A stretch of 64,000 nucleotides of DNA from Myxococcales bacterium. Lineage in GTDB: Bacteria; Myxococcota_A; Polyangia; Polyangiales; GCA-016699535. The translations under genes were made by a program, and so were the position numbers. Under the pieces are notes generated by a model that had not been told where the DNA came from, ran no database searches, and was given only the letters and a program-made list of their open reading frames with translations. The stretch is from the NCBI GenBank assembly GCA_016699535.1, contig CP064980.1, positions 1,558,001-1,622,000 on the forward strand, written 5' to 3'. How positions within the stretch are numbered: the first letter of the stretch is position 1; the number at the start of each line of letters is the position of its first letter. This document shows, in pieces, positions 7,645-16,572 of this stretch.

Positions 7645-9507
7645 TTGAGGATACGAAGCTTTACTTTAGGGTGTATTTTTGTGTTGAGTGTTTTTTCGGC
7701 GCTTGCGCTGGCGAAACCAAATTTAAAAACCATGCCCGTCGAAGCGATTCGCCCTGGCATGAAAGGCTATGGCCTGACTGTATTTAAGGGAACACGCCCG
7801 GAGCGCTTCGATGTTGATGTCATTGGAGTGCTCCACAACTTTCAGCCCGATCAAGACTTGGTATTGGTTCGGACCACCCATCCTTTGCTTGAGCATGCAA
7901 ATACGGTGGCAGGTATGAGCGGGTCACCGGTTTATATCAACGACAAGCTTATCGGAGCGTATGCCTACGGATGGCTCTACGGTAAAGATCCTGTTGCTGG
8001 CGTAACACCTATCAAAAACATGTTGGTGGAGCTTCACCGGCCTTTAGGAACCGGAAATCTTGTGTTTGGTCATCCCATCAAGGGGAAGGGAAAAGCAAAA
8101 ACACATGCAAGGCTAAACAAGCCATTTTTAGGTGCCGAGAAACGTGATGCATCTTTTGCGTTAAATCTGATTCCGAAACAGGCGGATCCAAGGTTGCATG
8201 ATTCCGAGCAACCCAGCCTCACGCCAGCAGCGACGCCGCTTATGGTGGGCGGCTTGGAAGCAAGCTTGCTTCCTTGGCTAAGCGACCACCTTAAACCTTT
8301 CGGACTTTTTCCAATTCAAGGTGGCGGAGGCGGAGCGCAGAAGCCGTCGAGCAAAAAGGCCACCCGTGTAAACCAAGCAAAATATGTCGATGGCGGGGCC
8401 ATCAATGTGCAGCTCGTATCGGGTGATATTAACATGTCGGGCACTGGCACTGTGACCTACGTGCAAGGACGGCGACTGATTGCTTTTGGGCATCCGATGC
8501 TAGAAGCTGGTGAGGTCGGATTGCCTACCGCGACCGCTCGAGTGCTTCACATTTTTGCAAGCCAGATGCGTTCGTTTAAAATTTCAGAAGGCTTGGATCC
8601 TCTCGGAACAATGGTGCATGATCGGCAATCGGCCATCGTCATCGATACAGAAATCGAGCCAGAAACCATACCGCTTTCGGTTAAAATTGAAGGCGTCAAA
8701 AGTGCGCCGCGAACCACGTGGAACATGAAGGTGGCAAGTCATCGCAACCTGACACCGATGCTTGCCATGACCGCTGCTGCGAATGCAGTTCAAGCCACAG
8801 CCAGTGACGTAGCTGACGCGACCTTTACGGTGACAAGCGTTGTGGACATTGAAGGACACGGTCCTCAGAAGGTAGTCGATGTTGGTTATAGCTCCGGTGG
8901 ATTAAGTTCCATGAGCTTTTTCGGTCAGTTGCGTATGTTTTCTTTCCTTGAGGCTGCCTACGCCAATCCTTTTGAAAAGACAAAAATCAACTCCATCACG
9001 ATGCAAGTCCAGGTGAAATTCGATCGCGATGTAACGCATTTGATTTCAGCTTCGGTGGGAAGCGACGAAGTCAATCCTGGTTCTCGCGTTCCGGTCTATC
9101 TCACTCTTCAGAAATATGGCGAGGAAGAGAAAAATCAAGTGCTTTATGTGGATATTCCTAGCTCCATGGCGGGTCAAAGTGTTGAACTTATCTTTGAGCC
9201 AGGAAACAAAGTGGATGTTGAGCAACCTCAGGTTCGCAATCTAGAAGACATTTTAGAAATTATTCGTTCCAGATTTTCTGCCAACATGTTGGTGGCTTCA
9301 TTAAAAGTACAAGAGCAGGGGTTGCGACTAAGAGGACACGTGGTGCGTGGCTTGCCTGACTCGGCGCTTAGTGCTCTTCAGCCTCAAAATTCAAGTCTTA
9401 AGCCTTCTGCTTTTGTTACGCAGTTTAGAAAAGCAACAAAAATCGGTGGCGTGGTGGTTGGTTCGGCAAGTCTCAAAATTAATGTACGTGAGGTCGCAGA
9501 AAAGTAA
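7645..9507 (+). CDS. S55 (SpoIVB-like) peptidase-domain protein, exported
   Basis: About 620 residues. A Sec signal (SFTLGCIFVLSVFSALALA) leads to RPGMKGYGLTVFKGT. GMSGSP, the serine motif of S55 peptidases, lies near residue 91. The GHP-type histidine motif (RRLIAFGHPMLEAG) comes near residue 280, after the serine motif and not before it as in Bacillus SpoIVB; a second FGHP lies near residue 141. The C-terminal half is beta-rich. TTG 7645 has GGAG 9 nt upstream; TTG 7615 and GTG 7630 are alternatives. The stop and the next start share a base (TAATG), coupling it to the propeller protein. Probably a periplasmic serine protease or inactive relative; substrate unknown. Confidence 0.8.
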   Translation: MRIRSFTLGCIFVLSVFSALALAKPNLKTMPVEAIRPGMKGYGLTVFKGTRPERFDVDVIGVLHNFQPDQDLVLVRTTHPLLEHANTVAGMSGSPVYINDKLIGAYAYGWLYGKDPVAGVTPIKNMLVELHRPLGTGNLVFGHPIKGKGKAKTHARLNKPFLGAEKRDASFALNLIPKQADPRLHDSEQPSLTPAATPLMVGGLEASLLPWLSDHLKPFGLFPIQGGGGGAQKPSSKKATRVNQAKYVDGGAINVQLVSGDINMSGTGTVTYVQGRRLIAFGHPMLEAGEVGLPTATARVLHIFASQMRSFKISEGLDPLGTMVHDRQSAIVIDTEIEPETIPLSVKIEGVKSAPRTTWNMKVASHRNLTPMLAMTAAANAVQATASDVADATFTVTSVVDIEGHGPQKVVDVGYSSGGLSSMSFFGQLRMFSFLEAAYANPFEKTKINSITMQVQVKFDRDVTHLISASVGSDEVNPGSRVPVYLTLQKYGEEEKNQVLYVDIPSSMAGQSVELIFEPGNKVDVEQPQVRNLEDILEIIRSRFSANMLVASLKVQEQGLRLRGHVVRGLPDSALSALQPQNSSLKPSAFVTQFRKATKIGGVVVGSASLKINVREVAEK

Positions 9508-11580
9508 TGTTAACTCTATTAAAAAAACATGCGCGTGTAACGTTAATGCTCTTCGTGATTATATGTGCGGTCACTGCAGCGAGTTCTTTGCATGCGATCT
9601 CAACTCGTCAATTTTCTATTGATACAGACGTTGAGTTTATCCAAGGTGAACTCGATCAAACAGTAGCTTTTTCTGATGGAACAGTCCGTGGGGGCGCTAA
9701 GCTTTCTCGCATCGGTCTCAGCGATGTTCCTGTTGCTTTTAGTGCCTTGCGTAGCAGTTCAGGCTCGCTTTTTATTGGAACGGGTAACGAAGGTAAATTA
9801 CAAATTAGAAGGCAAAAAGTAAGTGAGTTTGCCGATACAAAGAGCTGGTTGTCGCATCGCTTGCTGAAGGGCCTGGTGGCGATATTTATGCGGGAACCCT
9901 GCCTAACGGAAAGATTTTTCGCATCAGTAGCCAGGGGCAAATCAAAGGCACTGTCATTCCTAAAGGAGCACAACATATTTGGGCTCTGCTTTTTGATAAA
10001 AAGAAAAACACGCTTTACGCGGGGACTGGCCCCCAGGGTAAAGTGTTTGCCATATCTGCTTCGGGCAACGCGCAGGACTATTTTAACACCGACGCTCTTC
10101 ACATCTTGAGCTTGGCTCAAGACGATCACGGCCTATACGCAGGCAGCAGCGATGGAGCTTTGCTCTATCGAATCACTGCGCGAAACAAAGCCGAGGTGCT
10201 TTACGATTTTCCAGGGGATGAGGTTACGGCACTTTCTGTAAATGCAGGGCACATCGCGGTCGCTGCCAATCACTTCAAAGGGAAAAAAATTATCCCGAAA
10301 GCGCCAGCAGTTAGTGCAAAGAAACCTGCAAATGCCACACCGGAGAAAAAGAAGGTTGTCTCCAAACCGGGAGAAGGGCAAATCTGGCTTGTGGCGGAGG
10401 ATGGCTCCGCGCTGAGCAATTATTAAGTCAAGAAAAAACCCATTTCGGTTTTGTGCAGTTGGATGAAAATGCAACCGTCTATGCTGGTGATGGCAGTGAT
10501 GGTCGTATCTATCAAATAAGTAGCGCAACAGAAAACGCAGTTTGGATTGACATTGATGAACGACAGGTTGCTGCGTTTGATCTGCTTGGCGCAAAACCCT
10601 ATGTGCTGAGTTCCGATATGGCCTCGGTGTATGAAGTAAGCGCCTCTCCCAGTCGTGATGGAGTATGGACCAGTAAGGTTCTGGATGCTGATTTCATTTC
10701 AAGGTGGGGACAGCTGACGTGGCGAGCAAAAGGAAAGCTTCAATTTCAAACACGCTCTGGAAATACTGAAAAACCGGACGCGACTTGGAGTGACTGGTCC
10801 TCCTCGCTTCGTTCACCTGGCCCGGTTCGTAGTGCTGCTGCGCGCTTTGTACAAGTACGAGCGCTCTTTAAAGATGATCCAAATGCTATTCTTAGAGCTG
10901 TTGAGCTTTACTACCTTCCTGAAAACCAACGGTCTGTGGTGACTGACATCGAAGTTGCTGAAGCAAGTAATAGTAAGAAGAAGAGCGAAAAGGGCAAAGC
11001 GCCGTTGTTGTCGCCGAAGAGTTCTGCCTTGAGTCCGCTTGTGCAGATTAAATGGAAAGTTGACAACCCCGACGACGACGAGCTGAGATACCGCCTTAGC
11101 TTTCGATCCGAGAATAACGGCATTTGGCGTGACTTGCACGATCGAAGCGAGATCTTAAGAAAAACAGAATTTGTTTGGGATACCCAGTCTATCCCCGATG
11201 GTTTTTATCAAGTTCGCATTGAAGCGAGCGATGAGCTTGCAAATCCGGAAAAACTTATGCGCAAGAGTTATGCCGATTCTGATCCCATATTGATCGACAA
11301 CCATGCTCCTCGTATTCTCGAGCTCAAAGTGATTTCCGGAACAAAGTTCAGCGGCAAGGCAGTCGACACTGTTGGCCCCATTGCGGCGCTATCGTATGCG
11401 ATCGACGGAAGGACCTGGATACCCTTTTTCCCTGTGGACGATTTCCTCGATACCAAGGAGGAGCGTTTTTCTGTGTCATTGCCCAAGTTGGAGGCTGGCT
11501 CGCATATCGTAGCCGTACGCGTCGAGGATGCTGCTGGGAATGTGGCAACAGCAGAGAGTTATTTTTCAGTAGGCAAATGA
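9507..11580 (+). CDS. Exported beta-propeller protein, two frameshifts
   Basis: Three frames join into about 691 residues. Frame one (9507 to ~9845) has a signal sequence (VTLMLFVIICAVTAASSLHA). A base is missing near 9840 (AAA run), then another near 10405. Propeller blades are visible as repeated SLFIGTGNEGKL, DIYAGTLPNGKIFRI, TLYAGTGPQGKVFAI, GLYAGSSDGALLYRI and TVYAGDGSDGRIYQI. The C-terminal ~300 residues look like Ig/fibronectin-type sandwiches (WDTQSIPDGFYQVRIEASD, VAVRVEDAAGNV). Start ATG 9507 overlaps the S55 stop, so the two are one operon. Likely a periplasmic binding or scaffold partner of the S55 protein (inferred). Both frameshifts may be sequencing errors. Confidence 0.7.
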
Positions 11581-11664
11581 CGCAGCGCAGCACATAAGCT
11601 CCTTGCCTGCGCAATATCTGCATGGTAGGCGAAGAGTTCTCGCTAGTGATCGGAGGACTCCTTT

Positions 11665-12624
11665 ATGCAAAAGATTTTTAACTTGTTTCCCTTTCTTGTT
11701 TTCGTGCTTCTTTTTTCGGCATGTAGCAGTAGTACAAGTGGCGATGGCGACAATGGGGATGATCCGAACGATCCGAATGCAGATACGAGCCAGAGTTTGT
11801 TCTTTGTGCTAGATGAAATTATTTTCCCTACTGGTGGCGAAGTGTTTGGTTTCGACCTCGATGGAGAAGGGGCTTCTGTTGCGAGCTGCAACAAAGAAGA
11901 TCTAGCTGGCAATGTCGACAATCAGCTTGGCAGTGTTCTGCAAGGCTTGCCCGTCGTCGATGACGACACGCTTACCCTTGCCGACACACTCAACGACAGC
12001 GTGGTCGATTTTATTGCCGACGGCACCTTGCTGGCAGCAGGCGAAATCAGTGGCATCGATGATTTTCAAAATGACTCTTACGTACGCCTGGATATCTATG
12101 CTCTTCGTGTTCCAGAGGGAAAAACAGCACCAGACGTTGATGCAAACGGTGTATTGCTCGCTGATCAGACGTTTGACATTGATCCCTCGTCCCTAAACGC
12201 AGGCGCTCCAGTGATGCGTTTTGATAACTTAGCTATTATTGATGGGCAAATTGATTCTGGACCTGCCGAGAGCGCAGAAAGCGCTGTGATACTTTTGCGA
12301 GCACCATTGGGGGCCCATCTCTATGAACTTCGGTTGACCTGGGCTCGTATCGCTTTTGATCTTACGGAGACGCGAATCACAAATGGCATGATTGGTGGAG
12401 TCGCTGATGTCTCGACGTTTGGCTCTCAGCTTGAGTGTTCCGGTGCCGTTCAAGTCGCTTCCATTGACGATACGCTTGGTCTTGTTGCGGATTTTTCCAA
12501 CAGTGGCGATGCGACCAACAAGAATTGTCAGGGTGTGTCCATGGGAGTGAGCTTTAAAGGTATTCCCGTCGTGAAGGGTGGTGTTGGTTTACCTGCCGAC
12601 GTCGGGGCATGTGCGGCTAACTAA
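11665..12624 (+). CDS. Lipoprotein of unknown function
   Basis: 319 residues. LVFVLLFSACSSST gives a lipobox at Cys20, followed by an acidic D/G/N/P-rich linker. GGAGG stands 10-15 nt before ATG 11665. The mature part is acidic and strand-rich without a recognised domain. Two or three cysteines (SCNKED, LECSGAV, NKNCQG, VGACAAN) could form disulphides. No clear operon partner: 84 bp after the propeller gene and 314 bp before the kinase. Confidence 0.7.
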   Translation: MQKIFNLFPFLVFVLLFSACSSSTSGDGDNGDDPNDPNADTSQSLFFVLDEIIFPTGGEVFGFDLDGEGASVASCNKEDLAGNVDNQLGSVLQGLPVVDDDTLTLADTLNDSVVDFIADGTLLAAGEISGIDDFQNDSYVRLDIYALRVPEGKTAPDVDANGVLLADQTFDIDPSSLNAGAPVMRFDNLAIIDGQIDSGPAESAESAVILLRAPLGAHLYELRLTWARIAFDLTETRITNGMIGGVADVSTFGSQLECSGAVQVASIDDTLGLVADFSNSGDATNKNCQGVSMGVSFKGIPVVKGGVGLPADVGACAAN

Positions 12625-12938
12625 GGAAAGTTCCTACGCTCGCTATCCCTAAAGGCAGATGTGAATGCTGAATGGGCAGGTGTGGACAAAATAGAGAGTG
12701 TTTTCAATCGGTCGTGATGTAATTGTTCTGCTGGAAGACAGTGTTGGCGTTCACATCGGATTATGTACTGAAAGTACTGATACCTTGGTGCATAATTTCG
12801 CGACTGTTTTCTTCCTAATTTCATGTTGCTTTGGTGTTTTATGAAATTGCATTCAGACGATTTAGCAGGCATCATTAGAGTTGTAGCAATTGTTTTCGAG
12901 CAGGTATTTTTCTGCTCGATTAAAGGGGTGTAGCAGAT
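12625..12938. other. Intergenic leader region of the Ser/Thr kinase
   Basis: 314 bp without a convincing gene. It holds a 5-bp hairpin GTACTgaaAGTAC near 12767 and the 7-bp stem-loop at 12897-12918. No clear promoter boxes were found. Confidence 0.4.
12897..12918 (+). promoter_or_regulatory. Stem-loop in the kinase leader
   Basis: CGAGCAG (12897-12903) pairs perfectly with CTGCTCG (12912-12918) around an 8-nt loop. It ends 20 nt before the kinase ATG and just upstream of AAAGGGG, the likely ribosome-binding site. It could affect translation or mRNA stability; no T-run follows, so it is not a terminator. Confidence 0.4.
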
Positions 12939-15161
12939 ATGGTTCAGCCCGCAGGAGGAGCACAGCCGGGCCTCGAGGACTTTGAGCAACCTGTTCGGTT
13001 TGGAAAGTACGTGTTGCTCGACCGTATCAGCATCGGCGGGATGGCTGAGGTGTTTAAGGCAAAACTCAGCGGTGCGGCGGGTTTTGAAAAGATTATCGCT
13101 GTAAAACGCATCCTTCCGGCTCTGCTAAAAGATAAAGAATTTATCGAAATGTTCGTTGATGAGGCCAAGATTGCTGGCCAGCTTACGCAAGAAAACATTT
13201 GCCCAATCTTCGAGCTCGGTAAAGTAGGCGAGTCGTATTACATTGCGATGGAGCATATCTGGGGCAAGGATCTCCTTCAGATCATTAACCGTTTCAGACG
13301 TATGCGTCGTTATATGCCGCCCGTGATGGCGGCTTGGATTGCTTCAAAATTGTGTGAAGCTTTGGATTATGCGCATCGCAAAACCGACACGAACGGCAAT
13401 CCATTAAATATTATCCACCGCGATATTTCCCCTCAAAACGTGATCGTCGGATACGAGGGGCAGGTTAAACTTATCGACTTTGGCATTGCCAAAGCTGCTT
13501 CACGAACAACACGTACGCGTGCGGGTGTTCTCAAAGGTAAGTTTGGTTATATGAGTCCAGAGCAAGTCAAAGGACATGAACTGGATCCACGTTCTGATAT
13601 TTTTACGGTAGGTACCTGTCTGTGGGAAATGACTGTTGGAGCGCGGTTGTTTCTTGGTGAGAGTGATTTTTCCACCCTGGAAAAAGTCCGGCGCTCGAAA
13701 GTGTCTAAGCCCTCAGATCGCGTCTCAAACCTTCCCGAGGAATATGAAAACATCATCATGCGGGCGCTTGAGCGTGATCCAAATAAACGTTTTCAGTCTG
13801 CTGCAGAGATGCTCGAAGCGCTTCAAGCTTTTTTGATTAAGCAGCGACCTCCGTTTGGGACTTCGACCTTATCCAACTGGATGAAAACTGCCTTCGCCCA
13901 AGAAGTAAAGAACGAGCACGAGAAGCTTGAAAAGCTCATTCGTGTTGAGCCTCTAAAGCAAAGCCAAGGGCTTCGACCGGCCTCACAGCTTGCTGAGGCC
14001 GTGGCCCAGAGTCCCGAAGTTGCCCTGCCGAAAGCTGGTTCGGGCAGGGTCTCAACCCCTGGCACCGTGAAGCTTGATAGTAGCGAGATCGAAGTTGGCG
14101 AAATCGATGCAGTCTCCATTGCAACGGAGTCAACCCTGCTTAGGGATGAAACCGCCAGTGAAGACCTCCCGGAGATTGCTAGTCAACCTACTTTTGTTTT
14201 TTTTAGTGCTGAGGATGATGTTCAGGGATCTGCCGGTCAGTCCTCCTCTGGGCTGAAAATTAAAGAACAACGGCAAAGCGAAGAAGAAAATCGTGTTGCG
14301 CGGGGACTTGGCCATGCACGGGAAGTTGCTGGAGTCACGTCAGAGAATGCTTCTTGGGCCGAGCAGCCTCTCGGGTCCCGGATGCCTGAGCCCAGTGCTT
14401 CGTGGAAAATTCCTACCCTTGATCCTCAGGCGCAGCGCCCGAGTTTTCTTCCTGCATCGCCATCGTCTCGTTCTTCTGCGAGCTCTGGTTTCGTTTGGTT
14501 CTTACTGGGAGCGCTTGCTTTTGTGGGGCTAGCCGGCGGTGTTTGGTGGTTTACGCATAGTCGTTTTGGCTCTTTGCATCTAGATACCCGGCCGGAAGTG
14601 ACCGCCGAGGTCTTGGTGGACGGTATTGCCCGAGGCAATAGTCCATTGAAGATTGAAGAGCAAGAAGCCGGTGCTCACGATATCAAGTTGTTGGCTCCTG
14701 GCTTTAAGCCAGCAGAACGGCGCGTCGAGATAGTACCCAGCAAAGCAACCACACTCACGGTTGTTTTACTGCGTGAAAAGCCCAGAGCCGTTGCAGTCAA
14801 ACAGGAAGAGCAAGACATTCGGAAAGCACCCGTCGCTCCTGAGGAGGATACTGTTAGATCTGAAGACGACGAAATTAGCCCTAGCTCTGAAGAAGAACAG
14901 CTAAATGAAATGGATACAACCGACGATTCCGAAAGCGAACTAGTTCCGGCAAAAGGAACGGGCATCGTCACAGTACGTTCGTCCCGTCGATCTAACATCT
15001 TCGTAGACGGTAAAGACACAGGAAAAGAAACTCCTCAACGTAAACTTGAACTCACACCGGGTCTTCATACGATAGGACTGAAAACGTCTGATGGAGTCAT
15101 GCATAACTATAAGGTGACGGTTCGCGAGGGCAAGCGCCTTATATTGCACAAGCAACCGTAA
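12939..15161 (+). CDS. Membrane Ser/Thr protein kinase with PEGA domains
   Basis: 740 residues. The kinase domain covers about 22-295: glycine-loop SIGGMAEVF at 31-39, AVKRIL with Lys56, catalytic HRDISPQN at 160-167, DFGIAKA at 180-186, and SPEQVKG. A low-complexity linker of ~220 residues follows. One transmembrane helix (WFLLGALAFVGLAGGVWWF, about 525-545) leads to two PEGA repeats at ~550-620 and ~670-740 (VLVDGIARGNSPL; IFVDGKDTGKETP). This is the Pkn2-type layout: cytoplasmic kinase, periplasmic sensor. HRD and DFG are intact, so it should be active. Target and signal are unknown. The downstream gene is convergent. Confidence 0.92.
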   Translation: MVQPAGGAQPGLEDFEQPVRFGKYVLLDRISIGGMAEVFKAKLSGAAGFEKIIAVKRILPALLKDKEFIEMFVDEAKIAGQLTQENICPIFELGKVGESYYIAMEHIWGKDLLQIINRFRRMRRYMPPVMAAWIASKLCEALDYAHRKTDTNGNPLNIIHRDISPQNVIVGYEGQVKLIDFGIAKAASRTTRTRAGVLKGKFGYMSPEQVKGHELDPRSDIFTVGTCLWEMTVGARLFLGESDFSTLEKVRRSKVSKPSDRVSNLPEEYENIIMRALERDPNKRFQSAAEMLEALQAFLIKQRPPFGTSTLSNWMKTAFAQEVKNEHEKLEKLIRVEPLKQSQGLRPASQLAEAVAQSPEVALPKAGSGRVSTPGTVKLDSSEIEVGEIDAVSIATESTLLRDETASEDLPEIASQPTFVFFSAEDDVQGSAGQSSSGLKIKEQRQSEEENRVARGLGHAREVAGVTSENASWAEQPLGSRMPEPSASWKIPTLDPQAQRPSFLPASPSSRSSASSGFVWFLLGALAFVGLAGGVWWFTHSRFGSLHLDTRPEVTAEVLVDGIARGNSPLKIEEQEAGAHDIKLLAPGFKPAERRVEIVPSKATTLTVVLLREKPRAVAVKQEEQDIRKAPVAPEEDTVRSEDDEISPSSEEEQLNEMDTTDDSESELVPAKGTGIVTVRSSRRSNIFVDGKDTGKETPQRKLELTPGLHTIGLKTSDGVMHNYKVTVREGKRLILHKQP

Positions 15162-15224
15162 GAGTACTGCCAGAAAACAACAGTAGTGCTGTGATTCGAA
15201 GGTTTTGAGCCAATGGGGCTGTTC

Positions 15225-16289
15225 TTATTTCTCCGGGTCTAATTCGAGGCCCATTTTTAGGCGCCGCATGACTGCTTTTTTCTGTCGTACTTTGTAAGCA
15301 GCATGGCTTGCTTCGCCCAACTCGTTGGACTGATCTGTATTGCGATCGATGACTTGAAACTCTGTTTGCGAGAAGATAACAGGGCCGAGCGTTTTAGCCG
15401 CTGGTGGTGCTTGACCCAAGAGTTCTTTGTTCAGGCGTATGGGCATGTCGACTACAAAATGCATGACACGGTAGCTTTCAGCACTGAAGCGGTTGTCTAG
15501 TTTTGCCATACGGTCTTCGAGATCTGCTGAAAGCTGAAGATCGTTTATCATTCCTTCTAAATGGGGCTGCTTTTCGCAATATTCTCGAAAATTAATAAGC
15601 GTGTTCGTCGACTGCCCTGGGATGACATAGTTAAAGGGAAAAAGCTTCGACATTAAGTAGTTGAGTGTGGGAAAGATATCGTCCACGGAACGAGTTACTA
15701 TGCGAAAACGAAGCTTGTCGTAGACTTGTGCAGCGACGGTTTCTTGTTTTGATAGCAATTTGGTATATAGCGAATCTTTGTTCTTTCGCCCACCGATGAA
15801 CTCGGTGATAGGAAAACCGTGGGCAAGCATACCGCCAATGACGCGATAGACTTTTTCTTCGACCAGTTGAAACACTTCCTGATCGGAAATAGGCAACATG
15901 AATAGAAGTTCGCGTGCTTGGAGATGGTGGATGATGTGCATTGCTTTGAGAATGGTGCAAGCACACAATTGGCGATGTCCTTTGCTCGAAGCAAGCGCGA
16001 GCAAATCAGGCACAGATGCGGTGGAAACGGGTTTCGGTATCGGAAAATCGAAGTTGCGTCTTAGGTAGCTGATGGCTTCGTTTTTAATGACCTCCATGCG
16101 GATCTGATCGTTTGGGTTGTCGGTTTCGAATTCTTGTGCGCTGAGAAACTCACCGATTTCTTCGCTTGATTCAAAATTGAGCCGGTGCCAGTCGATGACG
16201 GAGCCGCCGCGTAGAATCATCCTGATGGCTTCAAGATCGCCAAGGCGAAATTCATCAAGAGATCGTAGCGTCGATGGACTTATACTCAC
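15225..16289 (-). CDS. Conserved delta-proteobacterial protein, RelA/SpoT-like (TIGR04552-type?)
   Basis: 354 residues, no signal or membrane helix. YDKLRFRIVTRSVDDIFPTL near residues 190-210 resembles the YDKxxxRI core of RelA/SpoT nucleotidyltransferases, and the whole protein resembles, from memory, the uncharacterised family TIGR04552. The N-terminal ~110 residues look helical (RSLDEFRLGDLEAIRMIL, ISYLRRNFDFPI). The start overlaps the stop of a 70-residue membrane protein (ATGA), so the pair is translationally coupled. A role in (p)ppGpp-like metabolism is speculative. Confidence 0.65.
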   Translation of the reverse strand: MSISPSTLRSLDEFRLGDLEAIRMILRGGSVIDWHRLNFESSEEIGEFLSAQEFETDNPNDQIRMEVIKNEAISYLRRNFDFPIPKPVSTASVPDLLALASSKGHRQLCACTILKAMHIIHHLQARELLFMLPISDQEVFQLVEEKVYRVIGGMLAHGFPITEFIGGRKNKDSLYTKLLSKQETVAAQVYDKLRFRIVTRSVDDIFPTLNYLMSKLFPFNYVIPGQSTNTLINFREYCEKQPHLEGMINDLQLSADLEDRMAKLDNRFSAESYRVMHFVVDMPIRLNKELLGQAPPAAKTLGPVIFSQTEFQVIDRNTDQSNELGEASHAAYKVRQKKAVMRRLKMGLELDPEK

Positions 16290-16498
16290 TTGCCTGTCTT
16301 ATGGTGCTGTGACTTCTGTGTAGATTGGGAATGGCGTGTTGGGCCAGCTAGGGACACAGTCCCCAGAAAAATGCCAACACTCATGGCGATAACAACTAGA
16401 TTTCCCCAAAGCAGACCGTGACAACCTGCCGAAGCCAAAATCAAGGTGGCAAGTATTGAATAAAGTGCTTTTCGAAGATGTAGGATATTAGAGTACAT
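16286..16498 (-). CDS. Small membrane protein coupled to the RelA/SpoT-like gene
   Basis: 70 residues from ATG 16498, which has GGAGG 8 nt upstream; a longer reading from 16594 lacks such a site. Two hydrophobic helices (ALYSILATLILASAGCHG and LVVIAMSVGIFLGTVSLAG) are followed by a short basic His/Gln/Ser tail. The stop overlaps the next ATG. It starts 75 bp from the divergent lon gene. No family recognised. Confidence 0.55.
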   Translation of the reverse strand: MYSNILHLRKALYSILATLILASAGCHGLLWGNLVVIAMSVGIFLGTVSLAGPTRHSQSTQKSQHHKTGK

Positions 16499-16572
16499 TG
16501 AGCTGCCTCCGCCAGTTGTTACTACGAAAAGGCAAGCTTTGCCAAGGCATGTTAGGATAGGGCCAAATCGAT

